Assembly (NCBI GenBank): GCA_937864265.1
Contig: CALMIR010000169.1
Coordinates: 1-64,000 of the forward strand
Direction of reading: 5' to 3'
Source: an uncultured Saprospirales bacterium
GTDB lineage: Bacteria; Bacteroidota; Bacteroidia; Chitinophagales; Saprospiraceae
Length of the DNA stretch: 64,000 bases
The notes under the pieces were generated by a model. It did no database searches. It was not told the origin of the DNA and worked only from the letters and a program-made list of their open reading frames with translations. Both the position numbers and the translations under genes were made by a program. Every line of letters starts with the position of its first letter. Within the stretch, counting starts at the first letter, position 1. Shown one piece after another: positions 45,301 to 53,681 of the stretch.

Positions 45301-45969
45301 ATCTGGGATGCTACTACAGGCGCTTTGGTGTTTGACAGTGGCGATCAATTGGAACGTATGGCTGCCGACGAACCCGTATTTGGTGCCTTGTTCAATGCCA
45401 GCAACGACAACAACAATTACAAAAACCGCAGCGATAACAAAGGACCAGAACCAGAATCTGTTATTACCGCAGAAATTGGCGGTGTGGTGTATGGTTTTGT
45501 AGGGTTGGAAAGATTCGGTGGAGTAGTAGTATATGACTTGACGACTCCTGATGCACCAGCATTTGTAGAATACGTCAACAGCCGTACTTTGGGCGATGAT
45601 GAAGGAGGCGACTTGGGCCCAGAAGGGATGATTTATGTTCATCCTTTGGAAAGTCCGAGCGATACGGGATTGATCGTAGTAGCGAATGAAATCAGTGCTA
45701 CCCTTTCCATTTATACCGTAGTGGGCGATGTGATCACTAGCGATAACGGCGTTCAGGTGAGTGCTCCTGCATTCAAAGTATGGCCAAATCCGACAACTGA
45801 TTTTGTGTTCTTCGAAAGCCCGGTAAGCTATGCTTTGTACGACTTGTCAGGAAAACTGGTACAGCAAGCTGAAAATACTGCTTACGCCCGCTTGGCGCAT
45901 TTGCAAGATGGGGTGTATGTGTTGAAAACTTCTGAAAATCAGACGATGCGGGTTATTTTGCAGAAATAA
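42379..45969 (+). CDS. Large secreted T9SS protein with lamin-tail and choice-of-anchor I domains
   Basis: 1196 residues. Signal peptide about 1-21; an N-terminal beta-rich domain (about 22-215); an Ig-like segment with SATVNSASQLTVTFSEAVDA (about 220-320); a lamin-tail domain (about 335-475: LRITEIMYNPPADADTLEF); a Calx-beta-like stretch (about 495-600); and a choice-of-anchor I domain (about 620-1110) with the LLTANEGQPNDDYSIDPEG type repeat. It ends in a T9SS sorting domain (about 1125-1196, PAFKVWPNPTTDFVFFES). Related proteins are sometimes called alkaline-phosphatase-like, but no phosphatase residues were identified, so only surface or extracellular localisation is claimed. It is monocistronic. 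Confidence 0.88.
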   Translation: MKKKLLNLFFLSALYCTCLFGQTTGDLAFTAFNADGDDGFAMVTFVDLAPNTNILFRDSEWDGTAFGTDEGQMEWNTGTAVIPAGTVITFDDLSSATPTVSYGALSNVDMGISSTAEGIFCFLGLDTQTPTTFLAVVGNAGVASAFGTLDGTGLAEGTTAIVLPSGVDIADYIGPRTGLDANGYLLALNDVANYVTQDDSGDQHNDGIAPDLPFDVTPFEIASGDVTAPTATSATVNSASQLTVTFSEAVDAAAMDGVNSAINPANYSFDPALSINSLTYDAPSNSVLIEHAGFENGTPYSLTVSNIADLAGNIQTSAVVFSPLVYNDALPNLRITEIMYNPPADADTLEFVEIWNFGTEAVALGGLVFRDLNNGGTVDDFEFVFPDQMLEAGAGVLLATDAVGATAFYGVPFLDLPGNGNLLSNGGETFDLRNSAGDLIDAVTYDDASPWPAAADGTGPSMELLGLDFDQNVGSSWVASTNLVGEVSAMQVFATPGSFSPVTLATVSFDGDHSTYSESDGTISLPINIVNNSGLGTLSVSVLAGTAVEGDDFVLGSAEIDLSTLPLGDVTADLTLDLNDDAAEDNAVWVALGLSGDNVLLGSDDLHVVYMLDDDKPAFLPNGDLELAYTASYLVEDGGSAEIVAYDPASLSLFVVNSINSKLHVLDFSDPSNIQETNVIDMLAYGSGITSVASKNGIVAVSVVGNDFADGKVVFFDANGVYQNEVTVGNLPDHVSFTPNGNYLLTANEGQPNDDYSIDPEGSVSVIDLSGGVSALTQAAVATLNFNEFDDDIDQLRAEGVRIFGPGASVSQDMEPEYLTYSGDGTTAYATCQENNALALVDLVNMEITAILPLGYKDHLLPENAFDASDRADTIVFANWPVLGMYQPDGISWFESNGGAYLITANEGDTREYSTFAEEIRAGDLTLDPTAYPDADILQENHALGRLTVSSVDGDTDNDGDIDQIYLYGGRSFTIWDATTGALVFDSGDQLERMAADEPVFGALFNASNDNNNYKNRSDNKGPEPESVITAEIGGVVYGFVGLERFGGVVVYDLTTPDAPAFVEYVNSRTLGDDEGGDLGPEGMIYVHPLESPSDTGLIVVANEISATLSIYTVVGDVITSDNGVQVSAPAFKVWPNPTTDFVFFESPVSYALYDLSGKLVQQAENTAYARLAHLQDGVYVLKTSENQTMRVILQK

Positions 45970-46003
45970 ATTTGGCTGAAAAGCATATTAATTAATGCTG
46001 AGC

Positions 46004-46040
46004 AAATACCGAATCCTAGATATTCTGGGGTTCGGTATTT
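46004..46040. terminator. Bidirectional hairpin terminator
   Basis: AAATACCGAA (46004-46013) pairs perfectly with TTCGGTATTT (46031-46040). It lies between two convergent genes, the T9SS protein (ending 45969) and the TRAP large permease (ending 46056). The A/T-rich outer ends supply T runs in both directions, so it can stop both transcripts. Confidence 0.8.
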
Positions 46041-46055
46041 TAGTTACACACCATT

Positions 46056-47351
46056 TTAGAATCCAAAAAAAGTGGGCAAATAAAGGCTTAGTGCCGGTAT
46101 ATAAGTAACGAGTAGTAAAGTAATGAGCATCGCTATAAATAGTGGCAGTAGCGGACGAATAACCTTTTGTATAGTAGTTCCTGCTACACTTACGCCAATA
46201 AATAGCACCGATCCTACCGGAGGTGTACATAGCCCAATGCACAGATTCATAACCATGACTATGCCAAAGTGTACTGGATTCATGCCCAATTTTGTTACAA
46301 CAGGAAGGAAAATCGGTGTAAAAATAAGTACGGCTGGTGTCATATCCATGAAGATACCCACAAACAACAATATTAGATTGATAATCAATAGTATTACCCA
46401 TTTGTTGTCGCTTAGGGATAGCAATGAATCGGTAATAGACTGTGGGATGTTTTCGTAAGCCATTATCCAAGACATACTCATAGAGCAGCCGATCAGCAGC
46501 ATGACAATAGCGGTGGTACTGGCACTGTGTAAAATAACAGCGTACAATCCTTTCCAGCTAATTGCCCGATATACGGCACTTAGCAAAAGGGTATAGACTA
46601 CCGCAATAGCAGATGCTTCCGTAGCGGTAAAAATGCCACCAACGATACCTCCCATCACGATTACCAAAAGCATTAAGCTGGGAAAAGCCGACCATCCAGT
46701 TTTCCAAACTTGGCGCAATTTGATGCTTTCTCCTCTGGGAAAACCTCGCCACATGGCCCATATTCCTGCCGTTAACATGAGGAAAACACCAATGAGTAAG
46801 CCTGGCAAATATCCCGCCAGAAAAAGAGCTGCGATAGATACGCCCCCACTGGCCAAAGAATAGATAATGAGAATATTACTAGGTGGAATAACCAGTCCGG
46901 TAGTAGAAGCTGTAATATTGACCGCCGCTGCAAATGGCCTTGAAAAGCCCTCTTGCTCCATTCTTTTGGTCATAATGCCGCCTATGGCAGAAGCAGCAGC
47001 AACGGCCGATCCCGATATAGCGCCAAACAACATTGCCGCAATAATGTTGACATGAGCTAGTCCGCCCGGCAATGACCCGATCAAAGCTTTCGCAAAATCA
47101 ATCAATCGCTTAGCAATACCACCGCTATTCATCAGATTGCCTGCCAACACAAAGAAAGGAATGGCCAATAGGGAAAAACTATCCAACCCGGTAGCCATAC
47201 GTTGCGCTATGGTGGTCAATGCGGGTAGCGCAGGGATATTGATTAGCATTGTAGCTAAAGTGGATAGCCCGATACTCCAAGCTACTGGTACCCCAATGAG
47301 AATTAGACACAAAAAACTAAGCGTCAAAATGGCAACTTCGATCCAATCCAT
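46056..47351 (-). CDS. TRAP transporter large permease (DctM type)
   Basis: 431 residues from the ATG at 47351 (MDWIEVAILTLSF); an in-frame start at 47381 would overlap the preceding gene. About twelve transmembrane helices are present, with family blocks ATGLDSFSLLAIPFFVLAGN (split across helices 2-3), GGIAKRLIDFAKALIG, GAISGSAVAAASAIG, MEQEGFSRPFAAA and GLCTPPVGSVLF. It forms the sodium-driven translocation channel of a TRAP system together with the DctQ-like small permease and the DctP-like binding protein upstream. It is the last gene of the minus-strand uronate operon, which suggests import of a uronate. Confidence 0.93.
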   Translation of the reverse strand: MDWIEVAILTLSFLCLILIGVPVAWSIGLSTLATMLINIPALPALTTIAQRMATGLDSFSLLAIPFFVLAGNLMNSGGIAKRLIDFAKALIGSLPGGLAHVNIIAAMLFGAISGSAVAAASAIGGIMTKRMEQEGFSRPFAAAVNITASTTGLVIPPSNILIIYSLASGGVSIAALFLAGYLPGLLIGVFLMLTAGIWAMWRGFPRGESIKLRQVWKTGWSAFPSLMLLVIVMGGIVGGIFTATEASAIAVVYTLLLSAVYRAISWKGLYAVILHSASTTAIVMLLIGCSMSMSWIMAYENIPQSITDSLLSLSDNKWVILLIINLILLFVGIFMDMTPAVLIFTPIFLPVVTKLGMNPVHFGIVMVMNLCIGLCTPPVGSVLFIGVSVAGTTIQKVIRPLLPLFIAMLITLLLVTYIPALSLYLPTFFGF

Positions 47352-47352
47352 G

Positions 47353-47874
47353 TTAGGAAATATTTTTGGAAGATTCAACAAACAGTTTGTTTCGGGAAGG
47401 ATCGGAGGCTTGGAGTATATCCATTATTTTGTAAAGAATAACCAGAAAGCCGCTTAAAGGCAAGGCCAAATAAACGATTCCGAGCGGCAAGTCAAGTGCA
47501 GCTGAACTCTGTTTTAGTACTATTGTTGTATAAACCAAGCGAATGCCACCTATTACCATTGTGAATGATGCAAACAATATGATAAACCCGTAGATCAGTT
47601 TATTGATCCACAGTTTTTGTTTTTCATTCAGGTGTTGTGCCAGTAAATCTATGGATAAATGATTGCCTTGTCCCGATGCATAAGCTGCCCCAAAAAGCCC
47701 CAACCAAATAAGCAGGTAGCGTGCCAATTCATCCGTAAAGGAACTGGGTACACGAATCAAATAGCGCGAAACAACCTGCCAGACTACATTGATAGTCATG
47801 GTGCTTAGCAGCAAAACCAGGAAATGGCTAAGCCATATATCCAATTGTAGCCTAAATTTAGTCATGCGTTTCAT
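47353..47874 (-). CDS. TRAP transporter small permease (DctQ type)
   Basis: About 173 residues from the ATG at 47874 (MKRMTKFRLQ); in-frame starts at 47895 and 47865 are alternatives. Four transmembrane helices and the segment VVSRYLIRVPSSFTDELARYLLIWLGLFGAAYA (given here only in part: SSFTDELARYLLIW) match the DctQ family. It bridges the large permease and the binding protein. It overlaps the end of the dctP-like gene by about 17 bp and ends 1 bp before the large-permease ATG, so the three genes are translated together. Confidence 0.9.
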   Translation of the reverse strand: MKRMTKFRLQLDIWLSHFLVLLLSTMTINVVWQVVSRYLIRVPSSFTDELARYLLIWLGLFGAAYASGQGNHLSIDLLAQHLNEKQKLWINKLIYGFIILFASFTMVIGGIRLVYTTIVLKQSSAALDLPLGIVYLALPLSGFLVILYKIMDILQASDPSRNKLFVESSKNIS

Positions 47875-48829
47875 ATGCCTGTATTTTTTGTACAAGAGCT
47901 TTTAGGTGAGGGGGGAGATTTTCCAAAAGACTGGCAGTTTTTTGGGCGAAAGCCGACTTGTCGGGGCGTATTATTTGTACACCTGCTGCTGCTACTTCGT
48001 CAAGTGCTTTAGCTTCTGCCGCTAGCCAGAGGGTTTGTTGATAAGCTGCTGCTGAATCAGCCGCCATTTGCAACCATTTTTTTTGCTCACTACTCAGCCT
48101 ATTCCAACTCAGCGTGCCTATGACCAGCACATCAGGTACGGCTGTATGTTCATTCAAAATGTAATATTTGCAAACTTCGTAGTGGCGGGAAAGATGGAAA
48201 CTTGGCGCATTATTTTCCGCGCCATCAATGACACCCTGTTGAAGTGCAGTATATAACTCGCCCCATGCAATTGGAGTGGGGGAGGCACCTAGTTCCCGTA
48301 CCATTTGCATAGCCGTAGGACTTTCTTGCACCCTTATTTTTAAGCCCGACAGGTCATCAGGGCTATTGACGAGTCGCTGACGGGTATAAAAACTCCGATT
48401 GCCGGCATCGAAATATGTCAGCCCTCTTATCAGGTATTCATCCATACCAACCAACAAGGATTTGCCTATGCTTCCGTGAAAAACCTCGTTGGCATGGGCA
48501 TCGTCGCGGAATAAGTAAGGCAGGCTGAATACTTGCATGTCGGGGGCGAAGTTTTCCAGCACTGCTGCCGATACTTTGGTGATGTCGAGGCTGCCAATTT
48601 GCAATAGTTCGAGCGATTGGCGTTCTGAGCCTAGTTGTTCACTTGGGTATATTTCAAGGCGCATACTACCGTCAGCGTATGTTTCCAAAAGTTCGCCCAT
48701 GCGCACCATAGACAGATGAACGGGGTGGCTGCTATCAAGCCCATGCGCCAACTTTAGGGTACTGATAGGCCGCTCTTCGCAAGCTGTTGTTACAAACAGC
48801 AGCATTAAAAATACGATTAGTCGGTTCAC
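47858..48829 (-). CDS. TRAP transporter substrate-binding lipoprotein (DctP type)
   Basis: 323 residues with a lipobox at Cys17 (FVTTAC), so it is tethered to a membrane and not free in the periplasm. The DctP fold is shown by LAHGLDSSHPVHLSMVRMGE, EIYPSEQLGSERQSLELLQ, the carboxylate-binding region with GLKIRVQESPTAMQMVRELG (an Arg usually contacts the ligand carboxylate) and WGELYTALQQGVIDGAENN. The ligand is probably a uronic acid, inferred from the genes upstream (aldolase, KDG kinase, UxaC, UxaB-type). Confidence 0.92.
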   Translation of the reverse strand: MNRLIVFLMLLFVTTACEERPISTLKLAHGLDSSHPVHLSMVRMGELLETYADGSMRLEIYPSEQLGSERQSLELLQIGSLDITKVSAAVLENFAPDMQVFSLPYLFRDDAHANEVFHGSIGKSLLVGMDEYLIRGLTYFDAGNRSFYTRQRLVNSPDDLSGLKIRVQESPTAMQMVRELGASPTPIAWGELYTALQQGVIDGAENNAPSFHLSRHYEVCKYYILNEHTAVPDVLVIGTLSWNRLSSEQKKWLQMAADSAAAYQQTLWLAAEAKALDEVAAAGVQIIRPDKSAFAQKTASLLENLPPHLKALVQKIQAYETHD

Positions 48830-48854
48830 ATCAAATGGGTTTAAGACTCAAGAA

Positions 48855-49523
48855 TTAAGCTTTTAATCGAGCAATACGATCTATGGTCTGATGCACCAAA
48901 TGCTCCAAGCCTACATAATCATGCATTTCAAGTACTGATTTGCCAATAAGTTGTGAGCCCATACCTACACAAGTCACTCCTGCATCGAACCATGCTTTGA
49001 GGTTGGCTTCGTCAGGGCTTACTCCACCCGTAGGCATAATGCTGGTCCAGGGCGAAGGGCCTTTAATGGCTTTCACAAAAGCAGGGCCAAGTGCATCGCC
49101 TGGAAATATTTTGACAATTTCACAGCCCCATTCTTCGGCTATACCAATTTCAGTAGGCGTAAAACAACCTGCCGACCAGAGTATCTTTCGGCGATTGCAA
49201 ACGCGGACTACATCTTCCCTAAAGCTTGGAGTAACGACAAAATCAGCACCCAACTGTAAAAACAAAGCAGCAGTGCCGCCATCGATCACAGAGCCAATCC
49301 CCAAGGCCATGTCGGGCAATTCCTGGTGTACATATCGGCAAAGGTCGCCAAATACCATGTGTGCGTCTTCCCCTCTATTGGTGAATTCTAAAGCCCTTGC
49401 GCCTCCATCATAACACGCTTTTGTAACTGCTTTAGCCACTGCCAGGTTGGAATGATAAAATAAGGGCACCAGACCGCTTTCTGTCATTTTTTGTATGACT
49501 TGTATTCTGCTGAATTTAGACAT
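48855..49523 (-). CDS. eda: KDPG / 4-hydroxy-2-oxoglutarate aldolase
   Basis: 222-residue class-I aldolase that splits 2-keto-3-deoxy-6-phosphogluconate to pyruvate and glyceraldehyde 3-phosphate. Key residues by family comparison are Glu46 (ALEFTNRG) and the Schiff-base Lys138 (EIVKIFPGD), with FVVTPSF, MPTGGV and the C-terminal CVGMGSQL phosphate site. It is the last catabolic enzyme of the uronate pathway encoded here, downstream of the KDG kinase gene by 14 bp and followed by the TRAP genes. Confidence 0.94.
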   Translation of the reverse strand: MSKFSRIQVIQKMTESGLVPLFYHSNLAVAKAVTKACYDGGARALEFTNRGEDAHMVFGDLCRYVHQELPDMALGIGSVIDGGTAALFLQLGADFVVTPSFREDVVRVCNRRKILWSAGCFTPTEIGIAEEWGCEIVKIFPGDALGPAFVKAIKGPSPWTSIMPTGGVSPDEANLKAWFDAGVTCVGMGSQLIGKSVLEMHDYVGLEHLVHQTIDRIARLKA

Positions 49524-49537
49524 GTTGTTCCTTTTTA

Positions 49538-50572
49538 TTACCTGGATACTCGGCCACTGGCATCACCAGCCATGAGGTTCTCCACTTCTTGAACACTTAC
49601 CAAGTTGGCATCGCCATATATACTATGTTTTAATGCAGAAGCAGCTACGGCAAATCGCAGCGCCTTTTCATCGTTGTTATAGGTTAAAAGGCCATATATC
49701 AACCCCCCCATAAAACTGTCACCTCCACCCACTCTATCCACTATGTGCGTCAGGTTATAACTGGGTGACTGGATCATATCTGTACCATTATATAGCACGC
49801 CCGACCAGGTATTGTGGCTGGCACTAAGCGAGCCGCGAAGCGTGATAATGACTTTTTTGCATTTAGGAAAACGAGCCATGAGTTGTTCACAAACGGAGCG
49901 ATAGGCAGTGGCTTCCATCGTATGCCCTTGAGTGACATCAACACCTAGTGGATGAATATCAAAATGTTTTTCTGCATCTTCTTCATTACCCAAAATAACA
50001 TCGCAACCCGCAACCAGGTCTGGCATGATATCACTTGGTTTTTTACCGTATTTCCACAAGTTTTTGCGGTAATTGAGGTCGGTGGAAACCGTAATTCCTA
50101 ACTTGTTGGCCACCTGCACAGCTTCCAGGCAGGCATCGGCAGCACCTTGACTGACCGCAGGCGTTATACCTGTCCAATGAAACCAAGTGGCGCCTTCCAA
50201 TACTTTTTCCCAGTCAATCATACCTGCTTCAATAGTGGCCATGCCGGAATGGGCGCGATCGTAAATGACTTTTGCCCCTCTGCTCATGGCACCTGATTCG
50301 CAGAAGTAAATCCCCAGTCGTTCGCCACCACGCTGTATGTGATCTAAATTCACCTTTCGACCTCTGAGAGCCTGCATAGCAGCATCGCCAATATCATTGT
50401 TGGGAATCCGGCTTACAAAACTAACCGGAATACCATAGTTAGCCAATGAAACGGCTACATTGCTTTCTCCTCCCCCATAGATGGCATCGAAAGAGTGTGC
50501 CTGGTTAAAGCGAAGGTATCCTGGCGGGCTTAAACGCAGCATGATTTCTCCGAATGTGATCACTTTTTCCAT
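49538..50572 (-). CDS. kdgK: 2-keto-3-deoxygluconate kinase (PfkB family)
   Basis: 344 residues from the ATG at 50572 (MEKVITFGEIMLRLSPPG). Ribokinase/PfkB fold: YGGGESNVAVSLANYG with the first signature, SFVSRIPNNDIGDAAMQALR, LNYRKNLW, GNEEDAEKHF, and the C-terminal VDRVGGGDSFMGGLIYG with the catalytic Asp of the GGGDSF motif. It would phosphorylate 2-keto-3-deoxygluconate formed by UxuA. In the operon it lies between uxaC and eda. Other acid-sugar kinases of the family are possible, but the context makes KDG the best choice. Confidence 0.9.
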   Translation of the reverse strand: MEKVITFGEIMLRLSPPGYLRFNQAHSFDAIYGGGESNVAVSLANYGIPVSFVSRIPNNDIGDAAMQALRGRKVNLDHIQRGGERLGIYFCESGAMSRGAKVIYDRAHSGMATIEAGMIDWEKVLEGATWFHWTGITPAVSQGAADACLEAVQVANKLGITVSTDLNYRKNLWKYGKKPSDIMPDLVAGCDVILGNEEDAEKHFDIHPLGVDVTQGHTMEATAYRSVCEQLMARFPKCKKVIITLRGSLSASHNTWSGVLYNGTDMIQSPSYNLTHIVDRVGGGDSFMGGLIYGLLTYNNDEKALRFAVAASALKHSIYGDANLVSVQEVENLMAGDASGRVSR

Positions 50573-50596
50573 GAATAACAAGCGTTTTAATATTTT

Positions 50597-52042
50597 TTAA
50601 TTAACTGATGATTGATTCGCCTCCATTTGTTGAGCAGAAAGGTCGAATTGGAAGTATTCTTTGGCATTGTAATAGCAGACGTCTTGAATCAACTTTCCGA
50701 TCCAGGGTAGGTCATTGGGTAATTCACCTTTTTCTATTTCTGTACCAAGGAGATTGCACAGTATTCTTCTGAAATACTCGTGCCTTGGAAAAGAGAGAAA
50801 GCTTCTGGAATCTGTGAGCATGCCTACAAAGCGACTGAGCAAGCCCATATTGGACAGGGTGTTGAGTTGTTGTTCTATTCCATCCTTTTGATCTAAAAAC
50901 CACCATGCTGATCCCCATTGAATTTTGCCAGCTACGCTACCGTCATTGAAATTGCCGATCATGGTAGCAAAAGCGGCATTATCAGCAGGGTTGAGGTTGT
51001 AAATAATAGTTTGAGTCAGCTTGTTTTCGCGATCGAGTGTATCGAGGAAGCGGGAAAGATTTGAGGCTTGGGGGTAATCACCGATAGAATCCCATCCGGT
51101 ATCTGCTCCCAACAAGTGCTGCATTCGGCTATTGGTATTGCGGATGGCCCCCAGGTGGAACTGCTGAGTCCAACCTTTTTCCCAGTTCCATAAGGCAAAA
51201 TGGTAAATTAGCGCTGATTTGAAAGCCCTTTGCGCCGCATCATCTATTTTTCTGCCGTGCCGCAGATTTTGGAAATGAATAGCTACTTCTTTTTCAGAAA
51301 AATCAGTAGCATACATCCGATCTAAACCGTGGTCAGATAGGCGGCAGCCTTGTGTGGCAAAATAATCGTGTCGGCTTTTTAGTGCCTCCAGCAAATCTTG
51401 GAAAGTAAAAATTTCAATATTGGCTGCTGCGGATAAATGCGCTAAGTACTGATTGTAGCTTTGTGGGTCATCACAAGCCATGGCTTTGTCGGGGCGGAAA
51501 GTTGGAAAAACATAAGGGAGTGTTTGATCAGCAGCAATGAGTTGGTGATGGCTCAAATCGTCAATTGGGTCGTCGGTAGTGCAGAGCCATTCTACCCGCA
51601 TTCTTTTTAAAAGCTGTTTGACGGAATACTCGGGCTGTTGCAGAAGATTGGAACAATGAGTATAAATTTCAGCAGCACTTTGCTTATTGAGCAGTGTATT
51701 TACATCAAAATAGCGTTGCAGTTCGAGGTGTGTCCAGTGATAAAGTGGATTGCGCATGGTATAGGGAACGGTGGCAGCCCATTGTTCAAATTTTTCATAA
51801 TCGGAAGCTGCACCTGTACAATAATGTTCTTCTATACCATTGCTGCGCATGGCTCGCCATTTATAATGATCGCCATAAAGCCATGCCTGTGTTAGATTTT
51901 CAAAGCCGATATCCTGAGCTATGTCTTTGGGCGATAAATGATTGTGATAGTCAACAATAGGCATTGGGCGGGCATATTCTTCATATAAATCAATAGCGGT
52001 GTCGCTGTACAGTAAAAAGTGTTGATCCAAAAAAGAACGCAT
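50597..52042 (-). CDS. uxaC: Glucuronate isomerase (UxaC)
   Basis: 481-residue amidohydrolase-like enzyme that isomerises D-glucuronate to D-fructuronate (and D-galacturonate to D-tagaturonate). Diagnostic features are PIVDYHNHLSPKDIAQD near the N-terminus (YHNH metal-like motif), EWLCTTDDPIDDLSHHQ, LSDHGLDRMYA, GWTQQFHLGAIRNTNSRM and LTDSRSFLSFPRHEYFRR. It sits between uxaB-type and kdgK genes on the minus strand. It provides the entry step for imported hexuronate. Confidence 0.96.
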   Translation of the reverse strand: MRSFLDQHFLLYSDTAIDLYEEYARPMPIVDYHNHLSPKDIAQDIGFENLTQAWLYGDHYKWRAMRSNGIEEHYCTGAASDYEKFEQWAATVPYTMRNPLYHWTHLELQRYFDVNTLLNKQSAAEIYTHCSNLLQQPEYSVKQLLKRMRVEWLCTTDDPIDDLSHHQLIAADQTLPYVFPTFRPDKAMACDDPQSYNQYLAHLSAAANIEIFTFQDLLEALKSRHDYFATQGCRLSDHGLDRMYATDFSEKEVAIHFQNLRHGRKIDDAAQRAFKSALIYHFALWNWEKGWTQQFHLGAIRNTNSRMQHLLGADTGWDSIGDYPQASNLSRFLDTLDRENKLTQTIIYNLNPADNAAFATMIGNFNDGSVAGKIQWGSAWWFLDQKDGIEQQLNTLSNMGLLSRFVGMLTDSRSFLSFPRHEYFRRILCNLLGTEIEKGELPNDLPWIGKLIQDVCYYNAKEYFQFDLSAQQMEANQSSVN

Positions 52043-52095
52043 AATGATATTAATTTGAAAGGAAAAGTTTTAAAATAAGCACAGGAGACCATGGG

Positions 52096-53610
52096 TTAAT
52101 GTGTATTGGCATCGGCCTCATTTTGGGCAAGTACCCGCAAAAGGTTTTCTTCTTTGTCCTGTATTTGCGATAAAAAACCAACCAACCTTTCTTCCAGACC
52201 TGGAAAATCAAAGGATGTTCCGAGCCAAAAGCTTTGTTCAGCCAAAAAAGCTCGGACTACCTCGCTTAGGTCATTCAGATTCCAAATTTCGTACCAACGG
52301 GGTGCAAAATCATCGCGCAGATAGTAGCGTTTTCCTGAAAAATGACCAAACCAGCCTTTTTCATCCTGACCTTTGATACGCATAAAATAAATAAAACCAG
52401 CCATACCAAAAACAAAAGAAGTAGGTAGTTTTCCTTGCTTATCGATATACGATTGGAGTAGGGGAACACATCTGGTTTGCATTTTGGTGGTATATTGGAA
52501 ACTGATGTCCAGCCAGTGATGATTCAAAAAAGGATTTTTAAAGCGCTCGAGTACTTTGTCGGCAAAATCTTTCGCTTGCTCGCGATCTATTGCATCGGGT
52601 AGAGCTGGTATCAATTCTCTGTGCAACATTTTTTCCATAAAATAACCAAACCAAGCTTCGCTGGCCGCTTCATATACGGTGGTGAACCCACATAGCCAAG
52701 CCAAGCCGCAGTTGATGGTATGAAAAGCGTTTAATAAGCGCAATTTCAGTGTTCTAAATAAGCTGATGTCCTCTTGGATGATTACACCTGGGTGCGCCTT
52801 TGCAAATTGTATCTTATGGGCAAGTTGCTCATTTCCCTCGATCGCCCAAAGTAGGTAAGGCTCAGAAACAATGAGGAGTGAATCTTTATATCCTAGTTGG
52901 TCTTGCCATTTTGCTGAAATGGCTGGCGCTGGCGTACCTGAAACAATGCGGTCAACTAGTGTATCACAGAAATAGTTGGCCTCATTAAGCCATTTTATGA
53001 ATTCCAAATCTAAGCCCAAGCGATTGGCAAGTGTTACTAATAGTTGACGGAGAACATGACCATTGTGGTCGATTAATTCTGTAGGTAATACCACCAGACC
53101 TTTTGTAGGATCGCCTTGAAATGCCTGATAGCGAGTATGCAAAACAGCTAGTAATTTGGCAGGAAAACTGTGGGGTGGATTTTCTAATATACTATCTTTC
53201 TCTTCCAAGCGCAGCCCCATTTCAGTCGTATTGGAGAGGACAATTTCCAAGTCAGGGCTTTGAGCCAGTTGGAGCACTGCCGACCAATCCAGTGTGGCAT
53301 CAATAACCCGGCTAATGGCACCAACTCGCTGAAAGGACTCCGACACCGAGCCGTTTTGTCGCCCCCGCATGCAAAGGGTATAGACGTTATCTTGTTGTTC
53401 AAACGCTTCTAAGCTACCCTGGCTTGTTGATTTTACCACCACAATGCGCCCTTCAAATATACCTTTTTTATTGCCTTCATCAATCACACAATCACATAAG
53501 CCTCGTAGCAACACACCTGTTCCAAATTGCAATACCCGCTCTGGCGCATTCCAATAACTTGTGGGTATTTGATCGTGTTGAATGAGGTAGTTGCGGTTTA
53601 AAACATCCAT
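52096..53610 (-). CDS. Hexuronate reductase of the mannitol dehydrogenase family (UxaB/UxuB type)
   Basis: 504-residue NAD-dependent long-chain polyol dehydrogenase. The N-terminal Rossmann part has VLQFGTGVLLRG (a GxGxxxR dinucleotide motif) and the C-terminal helical domain has LKLRLLNAFHTINCGLAWLC with the catalytic Lys (FRTLKLR). By length and sequence it is the type annotated as tagaturonate reductase in Bacteroidota. However, the window holds uxuA (mannonate dehydratase) and no uxaA (altronate dehydratase), so a fructuronate reductase role is more consistent with the pathway. The symbol is therefore left blank. It is followed by uxaC after 53 bp. Confidence 0.88.
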   Translation of the reverse strand: MDVLNRNYLIQHDQIPTSYWNAPERVLQFGTGVLLRGLCDCVIDEGNKKGIFEGRIVVVKSTSQGSLEAFEQQDNVYTLCMRGRQNGSVSESFQRVGAISRVIDATLDWSAVLQLAQSPDLEIVLSNTTEMGLRLEEKDSILENPPHSFPAKLLAVLHTRYQAFQGDPTKGLVVLPTELIDHNGHVLRQLLVTLANRLGLDLEFIKWLNEANYFCDTLVDRIVSGTPAPAISAKWQDQLGYKDSLLIVSEPYLLWAIEGNEQLAHKIQFAKAHPGVIIQEDISLFRTLKLRLLNAFHTINCGLAWLCGFTTVYEAASEAWFGYFMEKMLHRELIPALPDAIDREQAKDFADKVLERFKNPFLNHHWLDISFQYTTKMQTRCVPLLQSYIDKQGKLPTSFVFGMAGFIYFMRIKGQDEKGWFGHFSGKRYYLRDDFAPRWYEIWNLNDLSEVVRAFLAEQSFWLGTSFDFPGLEERLVGFLSQIQDKEENLLRVLAQNEADANTH

Positions 53611-53681
53611 GAAGCAAATGGTTTTAGTAATAAAACGGAGGGATTTAGTTACTCCCTGACTTGTAAGCCTACATTAGTATC

